Below are positions 1 through 9,762 of a DNA stretch of 64,000 nt, in pieces. The translations under genes were made by a program, and so were the position numbers. Each line of letters opens with the position of its first letter. Position 1 is the first letter of the stretch. The stretch is from assembly GCA_022824185.1 (NCBI GenBank), contig JAJEAU010000010.1, positions 62,001-126,000 of the forward strand. The letters run 5' to 3'. The DNA comes from Dehalococcoidia bacterium (GTDB lineage: Bacteria > Chloroflexota > Dehalococcoidia > Lucifugimonadales > Lucifugimonadaceae). The notes beneath the pieces are model-generated. The model was not told the origin of the DNA. It made no database searches and worked only from the letters and a program-made list of their open reading frames with translations.

Positions 1-168
1 CTCGACCTGGTCGAGATGGGCCGAGTGACGATCCAAGGGAACCTCGACTTCGTCGACGATGGCCATGAGGTCTACATCTTCATCGCCTTGATCTTCTGGA
101 TCTTCACCTTCTCGATGTCGTTCGTATCCCGCAAAATCGAAACCGCGCTCGGAGTTGGAACACGCTAG
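1..168 (+). CDS. Amino-acid ABC transporter permease, C-terminal end
   Basis: Only the last 55 codons are in the window. They encode a short hydrophilic stretch, a hydrophobic segment (IFIALIFWIFTFSMSF) and the basic tail SRKIETALGV. This is the usual end of HisM/GlnP-type inner-membrane permeases that import polar amino acids. The ATPase gene follows 18 bases downstream, so the two very likely form one operon and one transporter. The substrate cannot be told from this fragment. Confidence 0.75.
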   Translation, partial: LDLVEMGRVTIQGNLDFVDDGHEVYIFIALIFWIFTFSMSFVSRKIETALGVGTR

Positions 169-186
169 AGCTTGAGGAACTGCAAC

Positions 187-990
187 ATGACCACCACCCA
201 CTCCCTTGAAGAAACCACCGTAACCAACCCCGAGGTCCGCAAAATCCCGCTCGAGGAACGCGACGACATCATCGTCTGCGAAAACGTCTTCAAGTGGTTC
301 GGGAACTTCTGCGCCGTCAACGACGTCACCATGTCCGTGAAGAGGGGAGAGGTCGTTGTCATATTCGGTCCCTCTGGCTCCGGAAAATCCACGTTCATCC
401 GCATGATCAACCGCCTTGAGGAGCACCAGCAGGGCAAGATCGTCGTCGACGGTATCGAGATGACTAACGACCTCCGAAATCTCGACGCCATCCGATCCGA
501 AGTCGGCATGGTCTTTCAACAGTTCAACCTATTCCCGCACATCTCCGTTTTGGGAAACATCACTTTGGCCCCGCAACGCGTCAGACACCTTCCCAAAGCC
601 GAGGCAGAAGACCTCGCAATGTCCCTCCTCGAACGAGTAGGCATCCCCGAGCAGGCCGAGAAATATCCCGCCGAACTTTCTGGAGGTCAGCAGCAGCGAG
701 TGGCCATCGCCCGCGCCTTGGCCATGCAACCCGAAATCATGCTCTTCGACGAGCCAACGTCCGCACTCGACCCCGAGATGATCAAAGAAGTCCTAGACGT
801 CATGCGAGAGCTAGCCGACACCGGCATGACGATGCTCTGCGTGACCCACGAAATGGGCTTCGCCAGAGAAGTAGCCGACCGAATGGCAATGTTCGACGAA
901 GGCCAGCTAGTAGAACTAGGCACCCCCGACCAAATCTTCAACAACCCAACCGAAGACCGCACAAAACTCTTCCTGGATCAGATTTTGTAG
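187..990 (+). CDS. Polar amino-acid ABC transporter ATP-binding protein
   Basis: A 267-residue ATPase of the GlnQ/HisP/AapP family that powers uptake of amino acids through the adjoining permease. Visible motifs are Walker A (GPSGSGKST), the Q-loop ([11 protein letters not shown]), the signature [15 protein letters not shown], Walker B ([12 protein letters not shown]) and the H-loop (CVTHEMGFA). The ATG at 187 is preferred over an in-frame TTG at 172 because GAGGA lies about 8 bases upstream of it. The N-terminus is about 25 residues longer than in typical GlnQ. The family is certain; the substrate is not. Confidence 0.95.
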   Translation: MTTTHSLEETTVTNPEVRKIPLEERDDIIVCENVFKWFGNFCAVNDVTMSVKRGEVVVIFGPSGSGKSTFIRMINRLEEHQQGKIVVDGIEMTNDLRNLDAIRSEVGMVFQQFNLFPHISVLGNITLAPQRVRHLPKAEAEDLAMSLLERVGIPEQAEKYPAELSGGQQQRVAIARALAMQPEIMLFDEPTSALDPEMIKEVLDVMRELADTGMTMLCVTHEMGFAREVADRMAMFDEGQLVELGTPDQIFNNPTEDRTKLFLDQIL

Positions 991-1144
991 GGCGTTAGCC
1001 CCTTCGCAAAGCGTATCGGGCTCGCGAAGCCGAGCGATCAAACCAAAAACGAACGACAACATAGATCGCGGATCCATCGTTCCTCATTTTCCATGCCCTC
1101 CTTCAGAAGGAGACTGGTGCAAGGCGGCAACACCGACCCCAAAC

Positions 1145-1672
1145 TCACCGCCGCATCGCCCGAGCTATATCCCGCTCCTGATCACGACGCCGAATCGTAT
1201 CCCGGCGATCCCCATGCGTCTTGCCCCGAGCCAACGCAATCGACGCCTTCGCAACTCCACGAACGATGTAGATCCGCTGAACTACGATCGTCAGTCCCTG
1301 CTGCTCGGCCTGACCCCTCAACGACTCGATTTCCTTCCGATGCAACAGCAACTTCCGCTGCCGCAACGGTTCATGTTGCCCCCATAAGCCAGCCGCATCA
1401 TACGGAGCGACGTACATATTCATCAACCAGGCCTCGCCGTCCGTAATCCGCACGTACGCATTCGAAATATCCACCTTGCCATCCCGAATCGACTTGATCT
1501 CCGAGCCCTGCAACATCAACCCGGCTTCGTACTCATCGATCAGGTTGTAATCGAATCGGACGCGCCGATTGGTAGCCATCGTCCCAGACGACGCCGAACC
1601 GCTGCCGTCAACTTTTGTCTTGCGTTTTCTACGAGCCATAACAGGGCGTACCTGATACCCATTTTCCGCCAC
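1145..1672 (-). CDS. smpB: SsrA-binding protein SmpB
   Basis: SmpB binds tmRNA and brings it to stalled ribosomes for trans-translation. The core contains the family landmarks YEAGLMLQGSEIKSIRDGK, NAYVRI, the MNMYVAPY strand and the basic C-terminal tail (GKTHGDRRDTIRRRD), which enters the mRNA channel. It is 175 residues, slightly long because of a basic, Ser/Gly-rich N-terminus. A GTG at 1672 has GAGG at good spacing; an ATG at 1639 is an alternative start. No ssrA gene is visible nearby. It lies 51 bases after the end of the protease gene on the same strand. Confidence 0.95.
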   Translation of the reverse strand: MAENGYQVRPVMARRKRKTKVDGSGSASSGTMATNRRVRFDYNLIDEYEAGLMLQGSEIKSIRDGKVDISNAYVRITDGEAWLMNMYVAPYDAAGLWGQHEPLRQRKLLLHRKEIESLRGQAEQQGLTIVVQRIYIVRGVAKASIALARGKTHGDRRDTIRRRDQERDIARAMRR

Positions 1673-1723
1673 GACGACCTCAACCGAAACCCGGTCGATC
1701 GCACCTATTCCGCTTGCTGCAAT

Positions 1724-3166
1724 CTACGGCCCAACCGCCGTCGTGACCTGAGTCTGGAAATTCAACTGCTTGATTGCTGCGTCCATCTGCGGCTCGACCC
1801 ACTCGACATCTCTTTGCCCGGGAACCGGCTCCGTCTCCACAACCACATCTGGCGTCAACCCTACGCCCTCAATCACATTGCCATTCGGCGTATACCACCG
1901 CCTGATCGTGATATTCAGTCCGGCACCATTGGAAAGCGTTCGAGTGATGTTCACACTCCCTTTCCCAAATGTCTTCACGCCGATCAAAACCGCACGCCCA
2001 TGATCTTGAACAGCCCCAGCAAACAACTCCGCACCGCTGCCGGACCATTCGTTTACCAACACCACGATCGGCACATTCGCAAAGTTCGCTTCACCGTGCG
2101 CGTAGAAATCCCGACGCGCCCCGTTGCGGTCCTGCTCATATGCCAGCATCCCCTCAGGGATAAATTCGCTCGCCGCGTCAAGCGTCGCATGCAACAATCC
2201 GCCAGGATTGTTTCTCAAATCAATCACCACGCCCTCAGCGCCTTCCGACAGCAGTTTCGACATATGCTCACGGATTTCCCGTGGGGTCTCATCCGTGAAC
2301 TGCCGAATATCCATCTCTGCGAACGGGGTATCAGGAATCATCCGCGTTTGAACCGATTCCAGCTCTACGCGACCCCGAATGATCTCGATGTCCACCGGGT
2401 CTGTCTCACCGACGTGCAAAACCGTCAACACCACAGGCACACCTTCCTCGCCGCGGATTATCAACACGGCCTCGCTAACGCTCCAACCCGACGCATCCAC
2501 GCCATCGACCTTTAAGATTCGGTCGCCAGGCTTGATCCCAGCCCTCATCGCTGGCGATCCTTCCATCGGCGCCTGAATGATCACACCTTTGCCATCGGGC
2601 GCTTGCGCAACCGTCGCACCGATGCCGAAGAACGAACCCGCCAAATCGTCTCTGCTCATCCGCATCTGATCCGGCGTTATGTAAGTCATGTGCGGATCGC
2701 CTAGTGCCTCGATGAACCCCAGAATCGCCTCTTCAGACATCTCGGCGTGGTCGACTAGCGTGTAATCCACATATTCGTTGTTGATGAACTCAAACGCCTC
2801 CCATATCACCGCGACATCCTCTGGCACCGCATCTGGCAGCTGCCTAGTCTTCGGCGACTCGATCACACGCGGCACAGCTTCCTGCTCGACACCGACCATC
2901 TCCGCCGGATCTTCTTTCACCTCTTGGTCAACCACGATCTCCACCTCATCCGGCGGAGTTTCGATCTCTTCAACCTCGTCGACTACCTCGACAGATTCCG
3001 TCGCCACAGCGACTTCGACGACCTCGGTTACGGGAACGGTATCCTCAGATACGATCTCCGCTGCCGGTTCCTCCTCAGCATCGCAAGCAAACGCGAAAAG
3101 CAACACGACCGACAGCAACGTGACGGGCAGCAACCGCATCGGGTCAAGAAGTGTTTTTCGATTCAT
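1724..3166 (-). CDS. S41 C-terminal processing peptidase, lipoprotein
   Basis: A 480-residue CtpA/Prc-type serine protease that cleaves proteins near their C-termini outside the membrane. Starting at the ATG at 3166, it has a basic N-terminus, a hydrophobic stretch and a lipobox ending in FAC, then a long acidic Glu/Val-rich linker. A PDZ domain follows (about residues 175-255), then the S41 domain. The catalytic pair is Ser377 (in EWSGSGAE) and Lys402 (in KTFGKG), 25 apart as in E. coli Prc. An upstream in-frame extension to 3268 would bury the signal peptide and is rejected. Confidence 0.92.
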   Translation of the reverse strand: MNRKTLLDPMRLLPVTLLSVVLLFAFACDAEEEPAAEIVSEDTVPVTEVVEVAVATESVEVVDEVEEIETPPDEVEIVVDQEVKEDPAEMVGVEQEAVPRVIESPKTRQLPDAVPEDVAVIWEAFEFINNEYVDYTLVDHAEMSEEAILGFIEALGDPHMTYITPDQMRMSRDDLAGSFFGIGATVAQAPDGKGVIIQAPMEGSPAMRAGIKPGDRILKVDGVDASGWSVSEAVLIIRGEEGVPVVLTVLHVGETDPVDIEIIRGRVELESVQTRMIPDTPFAEMDIRQFTDETPREIREHMSKLLSEGAEGVVIDLRNNPGGLLHATLDAASEFIPEGMLAYEQDRNGARRDFYAHGEANFANVPIVVLVNEWSGSGAELFAGAVQDHGRAVLIGVKTFGKGSVNITRTLSNGAGLNITIRRWYTPNGNVIEGVGLTPDVVVETEPVPGQRDVEWVEPQMDAAIKQLNFQTQVTTAVGP

Positions 3167-3358
3167 CTGGGTTCGTTTATCCCTGAGCATTCGTTCATCG
3201 CCCACATTGCTATCAGGGTATACGACACCTAAACCAAAACCGATTGCAGGAGGTTTAATCCAACTCACTGGCTACTACCAGCTTTACATAACGTGTCTAG
3301 TGCGAAGTGGCCTGCACTAGCCTCTGCTTGCGGCATGCAAGCCCTGTCAGCCTCGGCC

Positions 3359-4519
3359 TTAGACCGTAATCGGTTCGTTAACCTCTTCTGTCGTCCCCTC
3401 GACGTCGCCATCACTTAACGCAGCGTCGATTGCCAACCTCAACTCCTCGATTCCCCAGCGCTTGACGGCCGACGTCATAACCGAATCGTCACTCCAAATT
3501 TCGTCGCGACTCGGTCGCGAATCCGTCACGAGGTCCAGTTTGTTCAAAACAAGCAGTCGCGGCGTCTCACCGAGTCCGAGATCTCCCAACACGCCGTCGA
3601 CGACTTCGGCAGCCTCGGCCGCCAAAGGGTTTGAGATATCGGTGACGTGCACCAACAGGTCGGCAAACATCGCCTCCTCCAACGTCGCGTTGAAGGCATC
3701 GATCAATATCGGCGGCAACTTATTGATGAAACCCACGGTGTCGCTCAGAGTCGCTTGCACGCCGGACGGCAGGTACAACCGCCTCGTCGTGGTGTCTAAG
3801 GTCTCGAAGGGTCGATCCACCGACCGGATGTCGGAACCCGTCAGCGTGTTGAAGAGAGCGGATTTTCCGGCGTTGGTGTATCCGACCAGTGAGACGGTTC
3901 GGACATCGCCGCGCAACCTCCGACGCCTCTGCGATCCACGCTGGTCTCGAACACTCGATATCGCCCGCCGCAAATCTCGGGCTTTTAACCGCATCAACCG
4001 TCGGTCAGTCTCAATCTGCGACTCACCTGGCCCCCGAGTCCCGATTCCGCCACCCAACCGCTCCAAGTGCGACCATTGCCCCGCTAGGCGAGGCATCAGG
4101 TACTCGACCTGTGCCAGTTCTACCTGCAACTTGCCTTCACGAGTCCTTGCGCGACCCGCGAAGATATCCAAGATCAATGCCGTCCGGTCGATGACTTTCA
4201 CTTGCAACCGATCTTCGAGCACGCGTTGCTGCGCCGGCGTCAGTTCATCGTCGAAGATCACGGTCTCGACGTGAAGATTCTTTACCGTATCCGCCAACTC
4301 GTCAAGCTTGCCTGAACCCACATATGTCGGCGACGGCGCGTTCAGATTCTGCGTGAGAGTCGCTATCGGATTCGCGCCAGCGGCCTGCGCCAATGCATCC
4401 AGTTCCGACACCGAATCGGTCAGCGACCAGCCATTTCGACCGCGCCGAACGCGCACTCCCACTAGGCATGCACGCTCACGCCTCGAAGACGTATCGTGAA
4501 ATCGCTTGCGTCCAGCCAA
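3359..4519 (-). CDS. hflX: GTPase HflX
   Basis: HflX is a ribosome-associated GTPase that splits stalled or stressed ribosomes. The 386-residue protein has the HflX N-terminal domain (PTYVGSGKLDEL, VIFDDELTPAQQR), the diagnostic linker LGGGIGTRGPGESQIETDRR, and a G domain with G1 GYTNAGKS, G3 DTVGF and G4 NKLD. A TTG at 4519 with GAGG five bases upstream is taken as start. It begins 24 bases after the stop of the aminotransferase gene and is probably co-transcribed with it. Confidence 0.94.
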   Translation of the reverse strand: MAGRKRFHDTSSRRERACLVGVRVRRGRNGWSLTDSVSELDALAQAAGANPIATLTQNLNAPSPTYVGSGKLDELADTVKNLHVETVIFDDELTPAQQRVLEDRLQVKVIDRTALILDIFAGRARTREGKLQVELAQVEYLMPRLAGQWSHLERLGGGIGTRGPGESQIETDRRLMRLKARDLRRAISSVRDQRGSQRRRRLRGDVRTVSLVGYTNAGKSALFNTLTGSDIRSVDRPFETLDTTTRRLYLPSGVQATLSDTVGFINKLPPILIDAFNATLEEAMFADLLVHVTDISNPLAAEAAEVVDGVLGDLGLGETPRLLVLNKLDLVTDSRPSRDEIWSDDSVMTSAVKRWGIEELRLAIDAALSDGDVEGTTEEVNEPITV

Positions 4520-4543
4520 TTTGAACCTCGATATCTTGCGGAT

Positions 4544-5707
4544 CTAAACCTGCCAACCAGATATTCGACGAATTCCTTCATCAATCTGGTCGTCGGGGAT
4601 CGTGAGCGACAGACGAATATAGCCCTCACCAGAAGGCCCGTACGAAGCCCCTGGGGTGACGACGACATCGCGTTCTTGAAGCATCTTTTCTGCGAAGCTC
4701 GCCGATGTATACCCTTCAGGCACTCGCGTCCAGATGTACAACGTGGCTTTCGGCGTAGTGGCTTCCAATCCGATTTCATTCAACGCCGCGACAACCCGGT
4801 CCCGGCGATTCCGATAGATCTCGTTGTTGGCATCAATCCATTCCTGCGGGAGGTTCAAAGCCTCGATGCCCATCTCCTGTATCGCCTGGGAAAGTCCCGA
4901 GTCGATGTTCGATTTAACGCGCATCAACGCATCGACCATTTCGGAGTTTCCGACTGCCGCACCGACGCGCCAACCGGTCATATTCGCCGTTTTCGACAGG
5001 GAATGGAACTCCATCGCCACATCTCGGGCCCCGTCCACCTGCAATATGCTCGGAGCGACGTAGCCGTCGAACGTCACCTCCGTATAGCAGGCATCGTGCA
5101 ACAGATAGAGATCGAACTCTTTCGCGTACGCTACTGCTTGCTCAAAATACGCCAGATCTGCGACCGCTCCGGTTGGGTTGTTCGGGTAGTTCAACCACAA
5201 CGTCTTGGCTTTGCGAGCCACATCGGTCGGAATCTGCTCGAAGTCGAGCAGGTAGCCGTTGTCTTCTCGCAACGGCACAAAGTGGGTCTCGCCCCCAGCG
5301 AACATCGTTCCGATCTCGTAGACCGGATACGCAGGATCGGGAGAGATTGAGACATCACCTGGATCGATGAAACACAAAGCCGCGTGGGCGATGCCCTCCT
5401 TCGCTCCGATCAGGTTGATCGCCTCGGTGTTGGGGTCCAGTTCTACTCCGAACCGCCGAGCATAGAATTCGCATACCGCTTGCCTAAATTCCGGCAGTCC
5501 TTCGCTCTCAGGGTAGCGATGGTTGGGCGTTTTCCTGGCGCCGCGATCCAACGCGTCGAGCACAGCGTCCGGCGTCGGTATATCCGGATCGCCGATCCCG
5601 AACGACACCACGTCGATGCCCTGGGCTTTCTTCGCCGCGATCGCCCGCGAGATGTTCACGAACAGGTACGGCGGTAGTTGTTGCACTCTTCTTGCTAGTT
5701 CTGGCAT
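4544..5707 (-). CDS. dapL: LL-diaminopimelate aminotransferase (DapL-like)
   Basis: A class I/II PLP aminotransferase of 387 residues. The PLP lysine is in HSLSKTANMTGWRVG, and the substrate/PLP loop YPNNPTGAV and GIGDPDIPTP are present. Sequence style and position, 41 bases downstream of dapF, favour DapL. DapL converts tetrahydrodipicolinate directly to LL-diaminopimelate, and DapF acts next in lysine synthesis. A broader aspartate/alanine aminotransferase cannot be excluded without a tree. ATG at 5707 has GAGGG four bases upstream. Confidence 0.82.
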   Translation of the reverse strand: MPELARRVQQLPPYLFVNISRAIAAKKAQGIDVVSFGIGDPDIPTPDAVLDALDRGARKTPNHRYPESEGLPEFRQAVCEFYARRFGVELDPNTEAINLIGAKEGIAHAALCFIDPGDVSISPDPAYPVYEIGTMFAGGETHFVPLREDNGYLLDFEQIPTDVARKAKTLWLNYPNNPTGAVADLAYFEQAVAYAKEFDLYLLHDACYTEVTFDGYVAPSILQVDGARDVAMEFHSLSKTANMTGWRVGAAVGNSEMVDALMRVKSNIDSGLSQAIQEMGIEALNLPQEWIDANNEIYRNRRDRVVAALNEIGLEATTPKATLYIWTRVPEGYTSASFAEKMLQERDVVVTPGASYGPSGEGYIRLSLTIPDDQIDEGIRRISGWQV

Positions 5708-5748
5708 TGTCCCTCGACTTACACTCGACTATTCGCTATGAGCAGCCG

Positions 5749-6603
5749 TTATTCGTTCCAAACCCCGGTAAACACTTCTACGGCTGGGCCTTCCAGAAAC
5801 GCCTCATCGTTTTCGTCCCAAGATATCCGCAATACGCCGCCATCAACAACGACATCAACGGCATCATCCACCAAGCCCAATCTCCGGCAAGCGAATGCCG
5901 ACGCGGTGCTGCCTGTCCCCGACGACATGGTCTCCCCTGCTCCTCGTTCGAAAATTCGGGCTCGAATGCGATCGCGGGCATGAACATTGACGATCTCAAA
6001 GTTGATCCGTTGCGGGAACATCGGATGGTTCTCCACGTGAGGACCTACTTCGACCAAAGGGAAATCTTCGACTGGATCATCCATGATCGCGACTGCGTGG
6101 GGATTGCCGATACCCAAGCAGGTTATCTTCAACGAAACACCAGAGATCTCAACCTCCTCAGCCACAACCTCTGCGATCCCTCCCAAAGCCGCGGTGTCCA
6201 CCGGAACATCCGAAGCCGCAAATGTTGCAGGTCCCATCGCTACGCGTGCCGACTGCATCCTGCCATCAGTCATCTCGGGCCAAACCGTCCTCACTCCGCC
6301 CATCGTCTCGACTGTGAGTTCGCCATTCGCGAGTTCAGCCAACTGACGATCCAACACAAACTTCGCGAACAGCCTGATCCCGTTCCCGCTCATCTCGGCT
6401 TCGGATCCGTCGGGGTTAAAGACGCGCATCCTGACCTGTGCTACGTCGGAGTTTTGCAACAGCACGATTCCGTCAGATCCGACGCCGAACGCCGGCTTGC
6501 TCATCTCGGCGGTCAGGGCATTCCAATCGCGGTCCAACGAACGACCGTCGACCGCTATGTAATCGTTGCCGCAACCATGCAATTTTGCGAATTCAATCGC
6601 CAA
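5749..6603 (-). CDS. dapF: Diaminopimelate epimerase with both catalytic Cys replaced by Ser
   Basis: The 284-residue protein matches DapF over its whole length: FAKLHGCGNDY at the start, the GIGNPHAV motif, and FERGAGET near the C-terminus. DapF interconverts LL- and meso-diaminopimelate with two cysteines acting as base and acid. Here the first site reads EMSGNGIR (Ser72, codon 6390-6388) and the second SSGTGS (Ser228), so both cysteines are serine. The codons are AGC and TCG, so one base change does not explain both. The start is TTG with GGAGAG upstream. dapL follows, supporting the pathway role. Confidence 0.85.
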   Translation of the reverse strand: MAIEFAKLHGCGNDYIAVDGRSLDRDWNALTAEMSKPAFGVGSDGIVLLQNSDVAQVRMRVFNPDGSEAEMSGNGIRLFAKFVLDRQLAELANGELTVETMGGVRTVWPEMTDGRMQSARVAMGPATFAASDVPVDTAALGGIAEVVAEEVEISGVSLKITCLGIGNPHAVAIMDDPVEDFPLVEVGPHVENHPMFPQRINFEIVNVHARDRIRARIFERGAGETMSSGTGSTASAFACRRLGLVDDAVDVVVDGGVLRISWDENDEAFLEGPAVEVFTGVWNE

Positions 6604-6639
6604 TCGAGCTCTCCAATCAATATCGGTTGACCATCAAGC

Positions 6640-6646
6640 GATTCTA
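6640..6646 (-). promoter_or_regulatory. TAGAATC -10-like box upstream of dapF
   Basis: TAGAATC reads on the minus strand 36 bases upstream of the dapF TTG start. It matches the box seen before several other genes here. No good -35 partner was found. Confidence 0.4.
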
Positions 6647-6659
6647 TCGCGCACGTGCT

Positions 6660-7613
6660 TCAACCATCTGCCTTCAACCAGGCGCGTACCGTCTCGTATG
6701 CCGATTTCGGGTAACACTCATCGGTTATGTCAAGCCACCGAATCCTTGGATCCCGGGGTTTGAACCAGTTGTGTTGTGCTCCGATCAGTCTGTGACTCCC
6801 GATCAATATCTCCTCGCGTGTCTCCTCCCAAGCCTTTCGTCCCTCAATATGCTCAGCCAGTTGTCGGTAGCCGATTGCCGACATCGAAGGCAACTCGTTT
6901 GTGACCCTGTCACCCAGCAAGGATTTGACTTCTTCAACCCAACCGGCATCGATCATCTCATCTAGTCGTGCTGCGACCCTGTCGTGCAACACCTCCCTCG
7001 GAGCCTTCAAGCCGATGATGAGTGCATCGTAAGGCGGCGTTTCACTTTTGCTCGCCCCTCCCATAGCATCACCTGTCGCGACTGCCCGTTCGATGGCTCG
7101 GATCAACCTCCTAGGGTTCAACACCTCTACCCGATCGATGTTCTCCGCTCCCGTTGCCCTCAAACGTCGTTGCAGAGGTTCGATACCTTCCTTAGCCAGT
7201 TGCGCCTCCAACTCTTTCCTCAACTGCTGGTTAGGCGGTATCTCTGGGACCTCCCAGCCTTCGAGCAACCCCCATATGTACTGCCCGGAACCACCTACGA
7301 TGACCGGCAATTTTCCTCGCTTATGGATGTCGGCAATCGCTTCATTGGCGGCACGCAGAAAGTCGTTCAAACTATAGTTTTCGTGCGGATCCAAGGTGTC
7401 TACCAAGTGATGCCGCACACCTCGGCGCTCGGCGCTCGTCGGTTTGGCAGTCCCGATATCCATTCCGCGGTAAAACTGCCTCGAATCGGCGTTAACAACT
7501 TCGCCGTCCCACGCCAACGCCAGCTCGACTCCCAACGTAGTTTTTCCAGTCGCCGTGGCTCCAACGATGGCGACGACTTGGATGTCTCGATCCCGCAATT
7601 CGCTGCCGGTCAA
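6660..7613 (-). CDS. miaA: tRNA dimethylallyltransferase MiaA
   Basis: MiaA adds a dimethylallyl group to A37 of tRNAs that read UNN codons. The 317-residue protein has the P-loop GATATGKTTL, the DSRQFYRGMDIGTAKP motif, HHLVD, and the GGSGQYIWGLLEGW segment typical of the family. The start is a TTG that follows the tpiA stop by 12 bases and lacks a clear Shine-Dalgarno sequence, so translation is probably coupled to tpiA. Confidence 0.94.
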   Translation of the reverse strand: MTGSELRDRDIQVVAIVGATATGKTTLGVELALAWDGEVVNADSRQFYRGMDIGTAKPTSAERRGVRHHLVDTLDPHENYSLNDFLRAANEAIADIHKRGKLPVIVGGSGQYIWGLLEGWEVPEIPPNQQLRKELEAQLAKEGIEPLQRRLRATGAENIDRVEVLNPRRLIRAIERAVATGDAMGGASKSETPPYDALIIGLKAPREVLHDRVAARLDEMIDAGWVEEVKSLLGDRVTNELPSMSAIGYRQLAEHIEGRKAWEETREEILIGSHRLIGAQHNWFKPRDPRIRWLDITDECYPKSAYETVRAWLKADG

Positions 7614-7625
7614 ACTGTTTTGGTA

Positions 7626-8396
7626 TTAATCAGAGCTGATCGTTTGAGACATGGTGGCAACCATCGCCGAGAACTCGACCTCGTCCAAACTTGCGCCACC
7701 GACCAATGCACCGTCAACTGTGTCGCTACCCACAATCTGTCCGATGTTCTGGGAGTTGGTGCTGCCGCCATAGATGACCCTAATGTTCTCCGCAGCCTCT
7801 TGATCGTAGACTTCGCTGATCTCTTCGCGGATCGAAGCAGCCATGTATTCGATTTGCCCGACCGTGGCGGCTACGCCGGTCCCAATCGCCCAAATTGGTT
7901 CATACGCGATCACTACCTGCGATGGATCGTCCGCTCCGGCAAGCCCCAATCGCACCTGACGTCGCACAAAGCGCTCTGCGCGCCTGCGTTGCCGCTCGAC
8001 GTCGTCTTCGCCTACGCACAATATCGCGGTCATCCCTGCATCAACGACTGCACCAACTTTCGCTGCGACAATCTGGTCTGTCTCCCCAAACGTTTGACGG
8101 CGCTCAGAGTGACCCACGATCACGTGAGTAACCAGTCCCTCCAACATCGCAGCCGAAATCTCGCCTGTGTACGCCCCGCTAGGGTGTTGGTTGACGTTCT
8201 GCGCCCCGAGCATCACACTCGTTTGATGCACCACACCAAACACAGCGATCAAGGAAGTGAACGGAGGACAGAGCACAACATCCACCGACTCCGAATCGCC
8301 GATCGAACGACAGATGTTTTGAGACAACGCCACGCCTTCCTGCGGCGTGGTGTTCATTTTCCAGTTACCCGCGATTAACGGTTTGCGAGTTGACAA
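7626..8396 (-). CDS. tpiA: Triosephosphate isomerase
   Basis: Interconverts dihydroxyacetone phosphate and glyceraldehyde 3-phosphate in the cytoplasm. All catalytic landmarks are present in the 256 residues: NWKMN (Lys), VGHSERR (His), AYEPIWAIGTG (Glu) and the phosphate loop VIYGGSTNSQN. A TTG start is used. pgk lies upstream on the same strand with a gap of about 170 bases, and miaA follows closely, so the three could form one transcript. Confidence 0.96.
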   Translation of the reverse strand: MSTRKPLIAGNWKMNTTPQEGVALSQNICRSIGDSESVDVVLCPPFTSLIAVFGVVHQTSVMLGAQNVNQHPSGAYTGEISAAMLEGLVTHVIVGHSERRQTFGETDQIVAAKVGAVVDAGMTAILCVGEDDVERQRRRAERFVRRQVRLGLAGADDPSQVVIAYEPIWAIGTGVAATVGQIEYMAASIREEISEVYDQEAAENIRVIYGGSTNSQNIGQIVGSDTVDGALVGGASLDEVEFSAMVATMSQTISSD

Positions 8397-8564
8397 GTGT
8401 AGCTTAGGACTTTTTTACCCGCTGCGACAGACCATTCTGCTGGCGGCGACGCCTTACGCGCAAGTTAAAGATAACGCCACTTCTGAGAATCGTCAACCAC
8501 CAAAATCTCTGAGACGTTACGAATCCCGTCGGGTTTTCGCCGAATAGACCGAACGTTAACGAAT

Positions 8565-9758
8565 TCACCCTCGCATCAACGCAGAAATGCCCGGCAAGGT
8601 TTTGCCTTCAAGATACTCGAGCGACGCGCCTCCGCCCGTCGAAACGTGCGTCAACTTGTCGCTAATTCCTAACGCATTTATGGCTTCGACCGTCGAACCT
8701 CCCCCAGCCAATTTGAATGCATCGACATTCGAGGCGATCGCGCTTGCAACCTCTTCAGTTCCCTTGGCAAACATCGGCCACTCGAACAGTCCCATTGGCC
8801 CATTCCATATGACCTTTTTGGCCGAGCTGATGATGCCAACGAATTCCGTCGCCGTTTTGCGACCGATGTCGAGCACATAGCCAAGTTTCGGAATGGCATC
8901 GACGGACACCTCGATTGACGTTGAATTCGCGCTGAATTCTCCGGCAACCACAACGTCGATTGGGAGACGCAATTTCTTGGAGATTTCTGCGTTGTCGAGT
9001 AACGATGCAGCGGCCCTCAACTCCTCGGCGCTCAGGTCAACCGAACCGACGTTGTGTCCTTGGGACGCCAACATCGCTGAAATCATGCCCCCACCAACCA
9101 AGACTGCGTCTGCCGCTGGGGCCAAATTCTCCACGACCCCGAGTTTGTCAGCGACCTTGGCACCTCCGAGCACGACGACCGCTGGGCGCTCGTCCGAACC
9201 AACAGCACGCTCCAGTGCCGCAATCTCCGATCTCATCAACAAACCTGCGCAGGCCGGCAAAACCTCGGCAACGCCAACGATAGACGCGTGGGATCTGTGG
9301 GATGCACCGAATGCGTCATTCACGTACACGTCTGCGAGAGATGCCAACGAATGCGAAAACTCGCCGCTGTTGGCTTCTTCACCCGGATCGAACCGTAGAT
9401 TCTCCAGCATCGCCACGTCACCATCCTGCAACCCGTTGACGGCGTTAAGGGTTTCCGCGCCAACTGGTCCGCCCGCGTACGTCACATCGATCCCCATCAT
9501 CGCCGACAACCGCGCCCTGACGGGTTCGATTCGCATGTCAGCAACCACCTTGCCTTTGGGCCGACCCAGATGCGAACACAGCACGATCCTTGCACCCTTA
9601 GCCCTCAACAGGTCAACCGTGGGGACTATCGCATTTATCCGACTGTCGTCTGCAATTTCGGTAGTCCCGGGCTGGAAAGTTACATTGAGATCCGCGCGCA
9701 GCAGAACTCTTTTGCCTTTTAGCGAAGCCTCTTCGATCTTAGGAAGCGCGTACGCCAC
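8565..9758 (-). CDS. pgk: Phosphoglycerate kinase
   Basis: Transfers phosphate from 1,3-bisphosphoglycerate to ADP in glycolysis. The 397-residue protein has VLLRADLNV at the N-terminus, SHLGRPKG, the ENLRFDPGEE segment, VLGGAKVADK, WNGPMGLFEW and the C-terminal GGGSTVEAINALG nucleotide motif. The GTG at 9758 begins two bases after the upstream gene's stop codon, and GGGGTAAGG overlaps that stop as a ribosome-binding site. A longer frame reaching 9821 would overlap the prenyl synthase gene and is rejected. Confidence 0.95.
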   Translation of the reverse strand: MAYALPKIEEASLKGKRVLLRADLNVTFQPGTTEIADDSRINAIVPTVDLLRAKGARIVLCSHLGRPKGKVVADMRIEPVRARLSAMMGIDVTYAGGPVGAETLNAVNGLQDGDVAMLENLRFDPGEEANSGEFSHSLASLADVYVNDAFGASHRSHASIVGVAEVLPACAGLLMRSEIAALERAVGSDERPAVVVLGGAKVADKLGVVENLAPAADAVLVGGGMISAMLASQGHNVGSVDLSAEELRAAASLLDNAEISKKLRLPIDVVVAGEFSANSTSIEVSVDAIPKLGYVLDIGRKTATEFVGIISSAKKVIWNGPMGLFEWPMFAKGTEEVASAIASNVDAFKLAGGGSTVEAINALGISDKLTHVSTGGGASLEYLEGKTLPGISALMRG

Positions 9759-9762
9759 GGCC

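Noticed and set aside
1000-1144. tmRNA gene expected beside smpB
   Set aside because: No tRNA-like ends or tag-peptide frame could be found here or at 3270-3360.
6984-8378. 464-residue frame on the + strand opposite miaA and tpiA
   Set aside because: It lies antisense to two clearly conserved genes, and its residue make-up is that of a reverse-frame shadow.
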